Positions 43,529 through 52,177 are shown, counted from the first letter of the stretch. The stretch: 64,000 nt of DNA from VXNF01 sp964291305 (GCA_964291305.2 OZ219783.1:186001-250000), one strand, 5' to 3'. The notes: a model not told the origin generated them from the letters alone. A program made the numbers and translations.

Positions 43529-44500
43529 TCAACTCCCCGGGGGCGATGACTGGATCGTGACGCTGTTGACAACCACAGCCGGGTCGGGAGCACCGCCAAG
43601 AGGGTTATCGGGAATGTCTGCGTGGCTCGCAAGAATCTCGACTAGCAGGTCGAGCCCTTCGGTCACCTGGCCGAACACCACATAAGTTCCCTGGCCGTCG
43701 AGTAGGTCGGCTCTGGGAGTGACGGTGAAGAAGTACTGCGCCCCGGCGCTGTTAGGTTCGCCGCGGCGGGCCATCACTAGCTGTCCGGGCCGGTAGCTGA
43801 AACCGGTCCCCTCGTCCCACAGCGTGTATCCCGGTCCCGGGTCGGCGGCGTCGTTTGTGGTCGGCGAGCCCCCTTGCAGGATTCCGATGCTTGGGTCGCT
43901 GCGATGGATGAGAGTGTCGTCGTAGTAACCGAAGCGGGCCAAGTTCACGAAGCTGTTTACCGTGCCTGGCGTGTTGACTACGTCTAACTCCACGCGCACG
44001 GTACCCCGTGAGGTGTCGAAGACGGCGGTGTGTGGCACTGAGGGGTCGATGCACTGCGCCGGCGCCTCGTCGAAGCTCAGGACTCGCTCAGCGGCGCCCT
44101 CAGCCGGAGCGCAAGGCCCCGTGCCGTACTCCTCAGCGGTGTACGGCGTGTAGTCCGGGTTGCCACTTGAAGACTCGGCAGGCAACTCGTCAACCGGGTC
44201 AACTGGATTGTCTGCTTCGGCTGTCTCATCGGGCTCGGTTGTTTCGTCGGGCTCTATCTCGGCTGCATCGGTTGGGGCGGTCACTTCTGCCCCGACCGGC
44301 TCTGGCGGCGGCAGAGCCGTCTCGGACTCATCCTCGCGGCCAGCTAGGACGATGCCTAGGAAGGTCCCGGCGATTGCCAGCACCACGATCCCGACGAGGA
44401 TGCCCCTGCGGCGTCGCTTGGCTCGTGCCGCAGCTTGCTTTTCAGCCTCTCGGCGAGCCTTCGTTCCAGCCTTCTGACGAGCGCGTTTCTCGGTACCCAT
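43529..44500 (-). CDS. membrane-anchored cyclophilin-type peptidyl-prolyl isomerase
   Basis: 323 residues. A basic cytoplasmic N-terminus (1-32, KRARQKAGTKARREAEKQ) precedes one membrane helix (33-53), then an acidic Glu/Asp/Thr/Pro linker (about 56-110) and an extracytoplasmic cyclophilin domain. Catalytic-type blocks are TPGTVNSFVNLARFGYYDDTLIHRS (FHR changed to IHR), GILQGGSPT (GxxQGGD-like), and GAQYFFTV. It likely folds secreted proteins outside the membrane. The domain carries two cysteines (CAPAEG and QCID) not typical of all cyclophilins. TAACTT lies 7 bases before the ATG on the minus strand. Confidence 0.9.
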   Translation of the reverse strand: MGTEKRARQKAGTKARREAEKQAAARAKRRRRGILVGIVVLAIAGTFLGIVLAGREDESETALPPPEPVGAEVTAPTDAAEIEPDETTEPDETAEADNPVDPVDELPAESSSGNPDYTPYTAEEYGTGPCAPAEGAAERVLSFDEAPAQCIDPSVPHTAVFDTSRGTVRVELDVVNTPGTVNSFVNLARFGYYDDTLIHRSDPSIGILQGGSPTTNDAADPGPGYTLWDEGTGFSYRPGQLVMARRGEPNSAGAQYFFTVTPRADLLDGQGTYVVFGQVTEGLDLLVEILASHADIPDNPLGGAPDPAVVVNSVTIQSSPPGS

Positions 44501-44513
44501 GGCCTAAAAGTTA
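44501..44513 (-). promoter_or_regulatory. leaderless-type -10 element of the cyclophilin gene
   Basis: TAACTT (minus strand, 44508-44513) is followed by 7 bases and the ATG at 44500. It is back to back with the lysC promoter in a 67-base gap. Confidence 0.45.
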
Positions 44514-44554
44514 CCGGTACCAGAGGCGCAGAGTGGTGCTAGATGGCGTTAGTT

Positions 44555-44567
44555 TAGTTTGACAGCG
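44555..44567 (+). promoter_or_regulatory. leaderless-type -10 element of lysC
   Basis: TAGTTT at 44555-44560 is followed by 7 bases and ATG44568. No Shine-Dalgarno sequence precedes this start, in contrast to the strong internal site of the same gene. Confidence 0.45.
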
Positions 44568-45803
44568 ATGGATCTCTTGGTACAGAAGTTTGGCGGCACA
44601 TCGGTAGCCACCCCTGAGCGCATGCGCGAGATCGCTGTGCAGGTGCGCGTCCGGCGGCTCCAGGGCGATGATGTAGTGCTGGTGGTTAGCGCTATGGGCA
44701 ACGAGACCGATGAACTCTTGCGCCTGGCTGCCGGGGTGGCCGACCGTCGCCCCGGGCGTGAGATGGATATGTTGATCACAGCCGGGGAGCGCAAGGCCAC
44801 CGCCTTGGTCTGCATGGCACTCCACGATGCCGGGGTATCGGCTGAGTCCCTAACCGGCAGTCAGGCGGGGTTCATCACCGACACGACGCATCAGAACGCC
44901 CGCATCCTGGAGATACGACCAGATCGGGTGCGCGCAGCTGTGGCTGAGGGGCGGGTCCCAGTGGTAGCGGGTTCGCAGGGCATCTCCAAAGAGTCCGACG
45001 TGACCTTTCTAGGCCGAGGCGGTTCGGACACCACCGCGGTGGCATTGGCCAACGTGCTCGGCGCCGACGCCTGCGAGTTGTACACCGATGTTTCGGGTGT
45101 GTTCACCGCTGATCCCCGGGTGGTGCCCCAAGCTCGTCGCATCGAAAGATTGTCGTATGACGAGATGTTGGAGATGACCGCCACTGGCTGCCCGAAACCG
45201 GCCATGCGGTCCGTCGAGGTGGCTCGGGCTCGGCATGTCCCGCTGCATGTGCGCTCGGCTTTCACCTGGGAGCCGGGTACCTGGATTGGCGAGGAGGATC
45301 CCACTATGGAACGGGCAATCGTTGCCGCCGTCACTCACGACACGTCTGAGGCCAAGATCACCGTGCCCGACGTGCCCGACCAGCCTGGCATAGCTGGGAC
45401 ACTCTTCCGGCGGCTCGCCGAACTGGACGTCAACGTGGACATGATCGTGCAGAATGTCTCCGAGGGTGGCATTACCGACATTTCCTTCACCGTTCCGCGC
45501 GGTCAGTTGGAGGCCAGCAAAGCGGTAGCGCAGGCCTTGGCCAGCGAGATCGGCGCCGGAACTGTCACCTCCGACAGCGACATCGGGCGGGTGAGCCTCG
45601 TCGGGGCTGGCATGAAGTCCAACCCGGGAGTGGCGGCGACCATGTTCGAGACACTCGGGGCCAGCGGGGTCAACATCGAGATGATCTCCACATCGGCTAT
45701 CCGCATTTCCTGCGTAGTTCGCGAGGTAGACATGGTAAAGGCGGTCTCGGTCTTGCACCAGGCTTTTGCGTTGGATCAGCAGCCGCCGGAGACAGACAGG
45801 TAA
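44568..45803 (+). CDS. lysC: aspartokinase (alpha subunit, full length)
   Basis: 411 residues. The kinase part begins LLVQKFGGTSVATPERM and includes ITAGERKATALVCMAL and FLGRGGSDTTAVALAN. Two ACT domains at the C-terminus (EAKITVPDVPDQPGIAGTLF and RVSLVGAGMKSNPGVAATMF) bind lysine/threonine in family members. It phosphorylates aspartate at the entry to lysine, threonine, methionine and diaminopimelate synthesis. The asd gene, which normally follows in actinobacteria, is absent; a deoxyribosyltransferase-like gene follows instead. An internal start makes a second product (see next entry). Confidence 0.95.
   Translation: MDLLVQKFGGTSVATPERMREIAVQVRVRRLQGDDVVLVVSAMGNETDELLRLAAGVADRRPGREMDMLITAGERKATALVCMALHDAGVSAESLTGSQAGFITDTTHQNARILEIRPDRVRAAVAEGRVPVVAGSQGISKESDVTFLGRGGSDTTAVALANVLGADACELYTDVSGVFTADPRVVPQARRIERLSYDEMLEMTATGCPKPAMRSVEVARARHVPLHVRSAFTWEPGTWIGEEDPTMERAIVAAVTHDTSEAKITVPDVPDQPGIAGTLFRRLAELDVNVDMIVQNVSEGGITDISFTVPRGQLEASKAVAQALASEIGAGTVTSDSDIGRVSLVGAGMKSNPGVAATMFETLGASGVNIEMISTSAIRISCVVREVDMVKAVSVLHQAFALDQQPPETDR
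45306..45803 (+). CDS. aspartokinase beta subunit from an internal start
   Basis: In frame within lysC, GAGGAGG (45291-45297) precedes ATG45306 by 8 bases, a near-ideal ribosome site. The product would be 165 residues (MERAIVAAVTHDTSEAKITV...), containing both ACT domains and nothing of the kinase. In Corynebacterium, Bacillus and other groups aspartokinase is an alpha2beta2 enzyme whose beta chain is made in exactly this way, starting near residue 250. Here the start is residue 247. The regulatory subunit is therefore very likely expressed. Confidence 0.75.
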   Translation: MERAIVAAVTHDTSEAKITVPDVPDQPGIAGTLFRRLAELDVNVDMIVQNVSEGGITDISFTVPRGQLEASKAVAQALASEIGAGTVTSDSDIGRVSLVGAGMKSNPGVAATMFETLGASGVNIEMISTSAIRISCVVREVDMVKAVSVLHQAFALDQQPPETDR

Positions 45804-45816
45804 AGGAGTCGCGACC

Positions 45817-46299
45817 GTGAGCCAACGTAAGACTTTATATCTGGCCAACCCCTACGGGTTCTCGGCGCAGCATCGGTCTGGGCCACTTAGCGACTTGATA
45901 ACCGCGCTGGAAGATGTCGGGGCCGAGGTTTGGGAACCGTTCGCGCTCGGCGATCAGCGGGGTTGGATTAGAGAACCGGGCTGGCCCTACCGGGTGGGCC
46001 AGCAGGACATGAGGCTTGTACGCGAGGCCGATGGCATCTTCACCATCACCAACGGCTGCCCGCCCGAGGAGGGAGTGATGGTGGAGTTAGGGATGGCGAT
46101 TGCCTGGGGTAAGCCGACCTTCCTGTTCCGAGACGACTTCCGCCATTGCAACGACAGCGAGGCGTACCCGCTCAACCTGATGCTGTTCACGGGCCTTCCC
46201 GAGCATGGCTGGGAGGACTATTGGTACGACTCGCTGGAGCAAATCGCCGACCCCCAAAAGGCGCTCGTTCGCTGGCTGCGCGACGAACTCCCCACTTGA
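45817..46299 (+). CDS. nucleoside 2-deoxyribosyltransferase-like protein
   Basis: 160 residues from GTG45817, with AAGGAG 8 bases upstream. The fold signature is YLANPYGFSAQ at the start, the ADGIFTITNGCPPEEGVMVELGMAIAWGKPTFLFRDDF block with the glutamate in the place of the NDT nucleophile, and a C-terminal NLMLFTGLPEHGWEDYWYDSL. Members move or remove deoxyribose from nucleosides or related N-glycosides. It sits 13 bases after lysC, so the two may be co-transcribed, though there is no obvious metabolic link. Confidence 0.75.
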   Translation: MSQRKTLYLANPYGFSAQHRSGPLSDLITALEDVGAEVWEPFALGDQRGWIREPGWPYRVGQQDMRLVREADGIFTITNGCPPEEGVMVELGMAIAWGKPTFLFRDDFRHCNDSEAYPLNLMLFTGLPEHGWEDYWYDSLEQIADPQKALVRWLRDELPT

Positions 46300-46350
46300 G
46301 TCGAGGTATCTCCGGCCGGTGACCTTGTCGAGTCCTAGAACGGGCTCGAT

Positions 46351-46363
46351 TAGGATCGCCACC
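46351..46363 (+). promoter_or_regulatory. leaderless-type -10 element of the DapA-like gene
   Basis: TAGGAT at 46351-46356 lies 7 bases before GTG46364. This supports GTG46364 as the start and a separate promoter for the following catabolic genes. Confidence 0.45.
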
Positions 46364-47275
46364 GTGCAATATCCTGCCGAGGCGCTGGCTGGGGTGTTCC
46401 CGGTCTTCCAGACGCCCTTTGACGCTAACGACGAAATCGACCCCGCGGCTCTTGAGGCCCAAATCGAGTGGGTCTATGCCTGTGAAGTTGACGGGATTGT
46501 GCTGGCGATGGTCTCGGAAGTGCTGCGGCTCAGTACCGGCGAGCGCCGGCACTTGGCCGAACTTGCGTGCAGTCTGGGTCTACAGCACGGCCCGGTCATC
46601 ATCTCGGTGGGGGCGGAAAGCACGAAGGTGGCGGTGGATTTGGCTCGCCACGCCGAGAGCGTGGGTGCCACAGCGGTCATGGCGATCCCACCTATCTCGG
46701 TGGAGCTAGCCGACCGCGAGTTGGTGGCCTACTACGAAGCGCTGCTAAGGGCAGTCGGAATCCCGGTGGTGGTGCAGGACGCCAGCGGCTATGTAGGGCA
46801 GCCGATGTCGATCCAGTTGCAGGCCGGCTTGCTGGGCGCTTACGGCGAGAGGGTGCTCTTTAAGCCCGAGGCGGTGCCTATCGGACCGCGGCTTACTGCG
46901 TTGCGCGAGGCCACCAATGGTCGAGCCCGTGTCTTCGAGGGCTCCGGGGGCATCGCCCTAGTGGATAGCTACCGGCGGGGCATCGTCGGCACCATGCCGG
47001 CGGCAGACACCCCGTGGGCGCTTGTGGCGCTCTGGCGGGCACTGGAGGCCGGGGATCAGGCGCGCATCGAGGCCATTGCTGATCCGTTGGCCAGGCTGGT
47101 GTCGCTGATGGACAGCCTCGACGCTTTTGTGGCCATCGAGAAGCACCTTTTGGTAGCACAGGGCGTGATACCGAGCGCCCGCCGGCGAGGCCCGCTCAGC
47201 TACGAACCCGACGCCGAGACCCTAGCGGAGGTGGATCGCCTAGTGGGTCGCCTGCGCGCCGCGGTCGACGGCTAG
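46364..47275 (+). CDS. DapA/N-acetylneuraminate lyase superfamily aldolase or dehydratase
   Basis: 303 residues of the (beta/alpha)8 class I aldolase family. The Schiff-base lysine is Lys167 in VLFKPEAVP. The tyrosine that relays protons in dihydrodipicolinate synthase (YNVP) is replaced by Gln138 in VVVQDASGYVG, and the GTTGE loop by AMVSE. It is therefore not a normal DapA, despite standing near lysC; a keto-sugar-acid dehydratase or 2-keto-acid aldolase in a catabolic pathway is more likely. The neighbouring SMP-30 lactonase fits a sugar-acid route. An upstream frame extension to 46205 lies in the preceding gene and is not used. Confidence 0.8.
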   Translation: MQYPAEALAGVFPVFQTPFDANDEIDPAALEAQIEWVYACEVDGIVLAMVSEVLRLSTGERRHLAELACSLGLQHGPVIISVGAESTKVAVDLARHAESVGATAVMAIPPISVELADRELVAYYEALLRAVGIPVVVQDASGYVGQPMSIQLQAGLLGAYGERVLFKPEAVPIGPRLTALREATNGRARVFEGSGGIALVDSYRRGIVGTMPAADTPWALVALWRALEAGDQARIEAIADPLARLVSLMDSLDAFVAIEKHLLVAQGVIPSARRRGPLSYEPDAETLAEVDRLVGRLRAAVDG

Positions 47276-47298
47276 CGACCGCTAAGGGGTCCCCTTTG

Positions 47299-48228
47299 GT
47301 GGCAGTCGAGCCGACAGCTTTCGCTACGAGGCTCTGTGCTCCCGAAGGTCCCACTGCCGGTCCCGACGGCTGGATCCTCAACGTCTGTTCGTTCACCCGT
47401 GATGAGGCCTGGCCGACCCAGGGTGGCGATATCTGTGCCACGCACCTCGCTGCTCCCAGACAGAGCAGAAGGCTGCTAAACACGACCGAAAGCGGGGTTG
47501 TGGGCATCCCCGCGGCGCTGGCGTTCGGGCCCGACGGAGCGCTCTACGTGACCGATGAGGGCCACCGAGCCGTCCTGCGGGTCGATCCTGACGGCACCGT
47601 TAGCCGCTGGGCCTCGTCTTTTGACAACGAACCGCTCAACGGCCCCAACGACCTGTGCTTCGACGCCGACGGTAGTTGCTACTTCACCGACCCCTGGGGT
47701 AGCTCACTAGAGAACCCGGTCGGTGCGGTCTACGGCAGGTCCCCCGACGGCGACCTGCACCGTATTGATGGGGGCATGGGCTTCCCCAACGGCATAGTGC
47801 TGCGCGATGAGCAGTTGTACGTGGCTGAGACGCTGCGTAGTTGCGTGTGGATCTACGACATCGTCGCACCCGGTGAGGCCACGAACCGCCGACTCTTCTG
47901 TCGCCAGCCGCATGTACCCGACGTGCCCGTCTGCGGTCCCGACGGTATGGCTTTCGACACCGAGGGGAACCTGTTGGTGGCTCACTACGGCTCGGGTTTT
48001 GTGTTCGTCTACGACCGCCAGGGCGTAGCAGTAGACCGGATCGTCTGCGGCGGCGTGGCGCCCACCAACGTCTGCTTCGGCGGGATCGACCACAGCACAC
48101 TTTTCATCACCGTCGACGACACCGACGAGATGGTCGCCGTGGACTGGGGCGTGGCTGGGCAGCGGTTGCACTTCTGCCCCACGGCGTTTGCGGGTACGCA
48201 TCCCTTCGCTGCCATGATGAGCGCATGA
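47299..48228 (+). CDS. SMP-30/gluconolactonase-family protein
   Basis: 309 residues from GTG47299 (TTG47296 is adjacent), with AAGGGG upstream. It is a six-bladed beta-propeller: EGPTAGPDGWILNVCS at the start, GIPAALAFGPDGALYVTDEGHRAVLRV, NGPNDLCFDADGSCYFTDPWGSS, GFPNGIVLRDEQLYVAET and PDGMAFDTEGNLLVAHYGSG are the blades with the metal-binding Glu, Asn and Asp. It likely hydrolyses a sugar lactone. It follows the DapA-like gene by 23 bases. The stop codon is embedded in an 11-base tandem repeat. Confidence 0.88.
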   Translation: MAVEPTAFATRLCAPEGPTAGPDGWILNVCSFTRDEAWPTQGGDICATHLAAPRQSRRLLNTTESGVVGIPAALAFGPDGALYVTDEGHRAVLRVDPDGTVSRWASSFDNEPLNGPNDLCFDADGSCYFTDPWGSSLENPVGAVYGRSPDGDLHRIDGGMGFPNGIVLRDEQLYVAETLRSCVWIYDIVAPGEATNRRLFCRQPHVPDVPVCGPDGMAFDTEGNLLVAHYGSGFVFVYDRQGVAVDRIVCGGVAPTNVCFGGIDHSTLFITVDDTDEMVAVDWGVAGQRLHFCPTAFAGTHPFAAMMSA

Positions 48229-48246
48229 TGAGCGCATGATGAGCGT
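48214..48246 (+). repeat. 11-bp tandem repeat over the SMP-30 gene stop codon
   Basis: ATGATGAGCGC occurs at 48214-48224 and 48225-48235, and ATGATGAGCGT at 48236-48246. The stop TGA (48226-48228) is inside the second unit. Because 11 is not a multiple of three, gain or loss of a unit shifts the frame, but each unit brings new TGA triplets. Confidence 0.9.
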
Positions 48247-48320
48247 CGGTAACCCGCCGACACGAGGGGAGATCACCGGATGATCTGCTGCAGTCACCGT
48301 CGTACTGGGGGCACGCTCCT

Positions 48321-50378
48321 GTGAGTGCAGGCACTACTCGCATCGGTATCGACACCGGCGGCACCTTTACCGACCTGATCGCCTTCGATACCGCCGACGG
48401 CACGGTTACCTCGCTGAAGGTGGCTTCCACGCCGTCTGAGCCGCTGCGGGCGTTCCTGAGAGCTATCGAAGCCTCCGGTGTGGCGCCAGACGACATTGCT
48501 TTCCTGGTGCACGGAACCACGGTGGCCACCAACGCCATGATCCAGCGAGCCGGAGCCCGCGTGGGGTTTATCTGTACGGCCGGCCACGAGGACATCCCCT
48601 TCATCCAGCGGGTCAACCGGCAGTTTCTTTACGATCTCAACTGGAACAAGCCTCGGCCGCTGCTGGCCAGTCGGCGCGACTGCTTCGGCGTAGCCGAACG
48701 CATCACCGCCGACGGATCTGTGCTGACGCCGCTCAGCAGCGAGGCGATTCACGACCTCTGCGAGCGAATTGCCGCTAACTCTGAACTCGAGGCTCTAGCG
48801 GTCTGCTTACTGTTCTCGTACCTCAACACCGATCACGAGAAGGCTCTGGCGGAGGCCCTGCGGGAGCGCTTTGGTGAGCTGCCACTGTCGGTGAGTCACG
48901 AGGTGGCTCCCATCTGGCGCGAGTACGAGCGCTCCAGCACCGTCATCGCCGACGCCTACGTCAAGCCGCTCATGCAGCGGTACGTGGCCAGCCTCGCCGG
49001 CGGTCTAGCGGACGCTGACATCAACGTGAACTGGGCGATGATGAAGTCCAACGGCGGGTTGATGAAAGCCGCGGCTGCTGCCGACGGGCCTATTCACCTC
49101 GCCATGTCGGGGCCGGCGGGTGGGGCTGTGGCCGGACGCCATGTAGCTGACCTACTGGGGCTTCAGAACATGGTTACCATTGACGTGGGCGGCACCAGCG
49201 CAGACGTGGCCCTGATTCTGGGCGGTGACGTGGGCTACACCACCTCCTACGAGGTGGAGTGGGGTATTCCGGCGGCAATCCCGCTCATGGACATCCACAC
49301 CGTTGGGGCCGGCGGCGGATCTATTGCCTGGGTCAACGCTGGTGGGTTCCTGCAGGTTGGACCGCAGAGCGCCGGGGCAGTCCCCGGACCCATCTGCTAC
49401 GGGGCCGGCGGGCGGGAAGTGACGGTTACCGACGCCAATCTGGTGTTGGGCCACCTAGACCCCGACTACTTCTGCGGCGGGGTCATGCGCCTCGATGCAG
49501 ACCTGGCTCACAGTGGCGCCGCTGAGATGGCTGCTGTCTTGGACATGTCGCCGCTCGAGCTGGCCCACGCCACTGTGGAGATCGCAGATGAGAACATGGC
49601 CAACGCCATCCGTATGGTGAGCATCGACCGAGGCCACGATCCGCGCCACTTTGCTTTGCTGGCCTTCGGCGGGGCGGGGCCGTTGCACGGGGCTGCGGTA
49701 GCCCGCAAGTTGCGTATACCTACCCTCGTGGTGCCCCCATTTCCCGGCAGCTTCTCGGCGCTGGGGCTGTTGCTGGGCGACCTACGAGTCGACAAACTCT
49801 GGACGCAGTCGTTCCGGTCCGACAGGGTCAGCGCCGGCGAGGTAGTTGAACGCTTCGCCACCATCGCCGCCGCGGCCAAAGAGGAGTTGCGGGCCCAGGG
49901 ATTCGAAGGCGACTGCGACCTGCGCTACGCCATCAACATGCGCTACCTAGGCCAGAACTACGAGACCGAGGTGGAAGTACCGCCAATCGACTCATTAGAC
50001 GCCGCCGGTGCCGATGAGCAACTCCAGCGGGCTTATGCGGCTTTCCTCGACCGCCACCGGGCCATGTACGAATACGTGATCTCCGATGCTGTTATCGAGA
50101 TGGTCAGCTTCAGAGTCTCGGCTATTGGGGCGATCCCGCACCCCCGCCTCGCCCGTGTACGTCCAGAGCCAGCTACTCCCGAGACTATCCGCCAGGTGCA
50201 CTTCGCCGGCGAGGGTGTGGTGCCGTGCCGGGTGCTGCACCGCCGGGCTATGCCAGTCGAAGAGCTTCTAGAGGGGCCGCTTATCGTCGTTGAGGAGGGG
50301 TCAACTACGCTCGTGGAGCCGGGGATGCGGGTTCGCCGTAGTCCCGAGGATGTCCTGATCGTGGAGGTGAGCCCATGA
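48321..50378 (+). CDS. hydantoinase/oxoprolinase family subunit A (ATP-dependent)
   Basis: 685 residues. The N-terminal ATPase motif is GIDTGGTFTDLIAFD (10-17 core), then VHGTTVATNAMIQR, EYERSSTVIADAYVKPL, GGLMKAAAAADGPIHLAMSGPAGG, TIDVGGTSADVALI, and TVGAGGGSIAWV. This is the HyuA/AcxA/ApcA family, which phosphorylates a cyclic amide or an enolised ketone. It starts at GTG and overlaps subunit B by 4 bases. Length and order fit hydantoinase, caprolactamase or ketone carboxylase complexes; the substrate cannot be decided from sequence. Confidence 0.92.
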   Translation: MSAGTTRIGIDTGGTFTDLIAFDTADGTVTSLKVASTPSEPLRAFLRAIEASGVAPDDIAFLVHGTTVATNAMIQRAGARVGFICTAGHEDIPFIQRVNRQFLYDLNWNKPRPLLASRRDCFGVAERITADGSVLTPLSSEAIHDLCERIAANSELEALAVCLLFSYLNTDHEKALAEALRERFGELPLSVSHEVAPIWREYERSSTVIADAYVKPLMQRYVASLAGGLADADINVNWAMMKSNGGLMKAAAAADGPIHLAMSGPAGGAVAGRHVADLLGLQNMVTIDVGGTSADVALILGGDVGYTTSYEVEWGIPAAIPLMDIHTVGAGGGSIAWVNAGGFLQVGPQSAGAVPGPICYGAGGREVTVTDANLVLGHLDPDYFCGGVMRLDADLAHSGAAEMAAVLDMSPLELAHATVEIADENMANAIRMVSIDRGHDPRHFALLAFGGAGPLHGAAVARKLRIPTLVVPPFPGSFSALGLLLGDLRVDKLWTQSFRSDRVSAGEVVERFATIAAAAKEELRAQGFEGDCDLRYAINMRYLGQNYETEVEVPPIDSLDAAGADEQLQRAYAAFLDRHRAMYEYVISDAVIEMVSFRVSAIGAIPHPRLARVRPEPATPETIRQVHFAGEGVVPCRVLHRRAMPVEELLEGPLIVVEEGSTTLVEPGMRVRRSPEDVLIVEVSP

Positions 50379-52177
50379 CTGACCTGCTCACACCCTCAAA
50401 GAGCCCATCGCTGTCCGCCAACCTGCTGGCGGATCAGGTCACGCTTACGGTCATCGATAACTACCTGTCCACCACTTGCCGTGAGATGGGCATTGCCATG
50501 ATGCGCACGGCGTACTCGCCGATGTTCAATGAGTCCCTGGACTTCTCCTGTGTGCTGTTCGACGCTAAGGGCCGCATGATTGCCCAGGCCGAGTTCTGTC
50601 CCTCCCAGATCGGGACCATCAAGTTCACCGTTGAGTGGATGATCGACGAGTTGGGTCCCGACGTGTACCGGCCCGGCGATGTGATCATCATGAACGACCC
50701 CTACCGGGGCAGCGGCCACATTCCCGAGCACACGCTGCTGAAGGCCGTTTTTCACGACGACGAGATCGTGGGCTTCGTGGCCAACTGCGCCCACCTGGCC
50801 GAGCCGGGCGCTAAGGCGCCTGGCGGCTTGGCCGGCGACGCCACTGACATCTTCCAAGAGGGTCTCCGTATCCCCCCGCTGTGGCTGCAACGCGAGAGTG
50901 TGCCCCAGGAGGATGTCTGGAAGATCATCTTTGCCAATCACCGCACACCGAAGGTCACCTACGGCGACCTCATGGCCATGGTGGGGTCATTGAACGTGGC
51001 CGAACGGCGACTCATCGGCCTCATAGACAGATACGGCTACGAGACCGTCACCACTGCTACTCAGGACTTAATCGGTATCGCTGAGCGGCGCATGTCTGAA
51101 GAGATCCGGCGCATCCCCGACGGCGAGTACCGCTTTAGCGATGTCATTGAGGACGACGGCGTGGCTGAGGGTGCCTACGTTATCGACTGCACCGTGGTCG
51201 TGGACGGAGGCCACGCGGCTTGTGATTTCACCGGTTCCTCCGCTCAGGCTGCCGGTCCCATGAATGCGACATATGCGGTGACTGCCTCGGCGGTCTACAA
51301 CGCCTTTATGCACATCACTGATCCCACCATCCCCCGAAACGAGGGCTGCTACCGGCCCTTGAACATCATTGCTCCGCCACCCAGCATCGTTAACTGCGAG
51401 TTCCCGGCACCGCTGGTTGGTGGGAACACCGAGGTCAGCCCCAGAATCACCGACATCATCTTCGGCGCCTTGGCCGAGGCCTTGCCCGAGCGCATCCCGG
51501 CTTCCCTTGGCGGTACCTCGTGTTGCTTCCTGTTCGGCGGCCAGCACCCCGACACCGGCGACCTCTATTCGCATTTCCACTTCGAGGGCATCGGCTGGGG
51601 CGGGCGACCGGCCGCCGACGGCAACAGTCAGATCATCGTCATCAACGGCAACTGTCGGAACACCCCAGTTGAGGTGTTCGAGTCTCGCTACCCGCTGCGG
51701 GTGGAGTCCTACCGGCTGCTGGAAGACTCCGGCGGGGCGGGCTTGAACCGAGGAGGTTTAGGGATCGAACGCATCCTGACCATGACAGCAGAGGAGGTGA
51801 CCGTCAGCGCTATTTTCAACCGCATGTTGGTGGACCCGTTCGGGATCCACGGCGGCGGCCCGGGTGCCAACAGTGGCATATTTGTGCGCCTCGCCGGCGA
51901 GGAATCCTGGAGCACGTTCAGCCAGAAGTTCGGCACGATTTCGCCGTCGAAGTTCTCCAACATCCTGCTGCACCGTGGCGATCAGGTGAAGATCGTGGCG
52001 CCTGGAGGCGGCGGCTGGGGCGACCCGCTGAGGCGTTCGCCCGAGCGGGTGCTAGCCGACGTGGCCGAAGGGCTAGTGACGCCCGAAGGTGCGGCACGCG
52101 ACTACGGCTTGGCCGTGCAGCGCCACAACGGCTCCTGGGGAGCCACCCCCACTGCGCAACGGGCGGGCGTCGCTTGA
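50375..52177 (+). CDS. hydantoinase/oxoprolinase family subunit B
   Basis: 600 residues, starting with ATGA at 50375. HyuB-type blocks: LTVIDNYLSTTCREMGIAMMRTAYSPMFNESLDFSCVLFDAKGRMIAQAEFCPSQIG, DVIIMNDPYRGSGHIPEHTLLK, NPNPGC-type region TIPRNEGCYRPLNIIAPPPSIVN, NTEVSPRITD, and GAGLNRGGLGIERI. It carries the hydrolase or carboxylase part of the complex and partners with the A subunit just upstream. It is followed after 34 bases by a small zinc-site protein. Confidence 0.92.
   Translation: MTDLLTPSKSPSLSANLLADQVTLTVIDNYLSTTCREMGIAMMRTAYSPMFNESLDFSCVLFDAKGRMIAQAEFCPSQIGTIKFTVEWMIDELGPDVYRPGDVIIMNDPYRGSGHIPEHTLLKAVFHDDEIVGFVANCAHLAEPGAKAPGGLAGDATDIFQEGLRIPPLWLQRESVPQEDVWKIIFANHRTPKVTYGDLMAMVGSLNVAERRLIGLIDRYGYETVTTATQDLIGIAERRMSEEIRRIPDGEYRFSDVIEDDGVAEGAYVIDCTVVVDGGHAACDFTGSSAQAAGPMNATYAVTASAVYNAFMHITDPTIPRNEGCYRPLNIIAPPPSIVNCEFPAPLVGGNTEVSPRITDIIFGALAEALPERIPASLGGTSCCFLFGGQHPDTGDLYSHFHFEGIGWGGRPAADGNSQIIVINGNCRNTPVEVFESRYPLRVESYRLLEDSGGAGLNRGGLGIERILTMTAEEVTVSAIFNRMLVDPFGIHGGGPGANSGIFVRLAGEESWSTFSQKFGTISPSKFSNILLHRGDQVKIVAPGGGGWGDPLRRSPERVLADVAEGLVTPEGAARDYGLAVQRHNGSWGATPTAQRAGVA

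Noticed and set aside
45009..45848. 279-codon minus-strand frame opposite lysC
   Set aside because: No domain or ribosome site; mirror of aspartokinase codons.
46364..47275. dapA of lysine biosynthesis, because it is close to lysC
   Set aside because: The proton-relay tyrosine and GTTGE loop are not kept, and the next gene is a lactonase.
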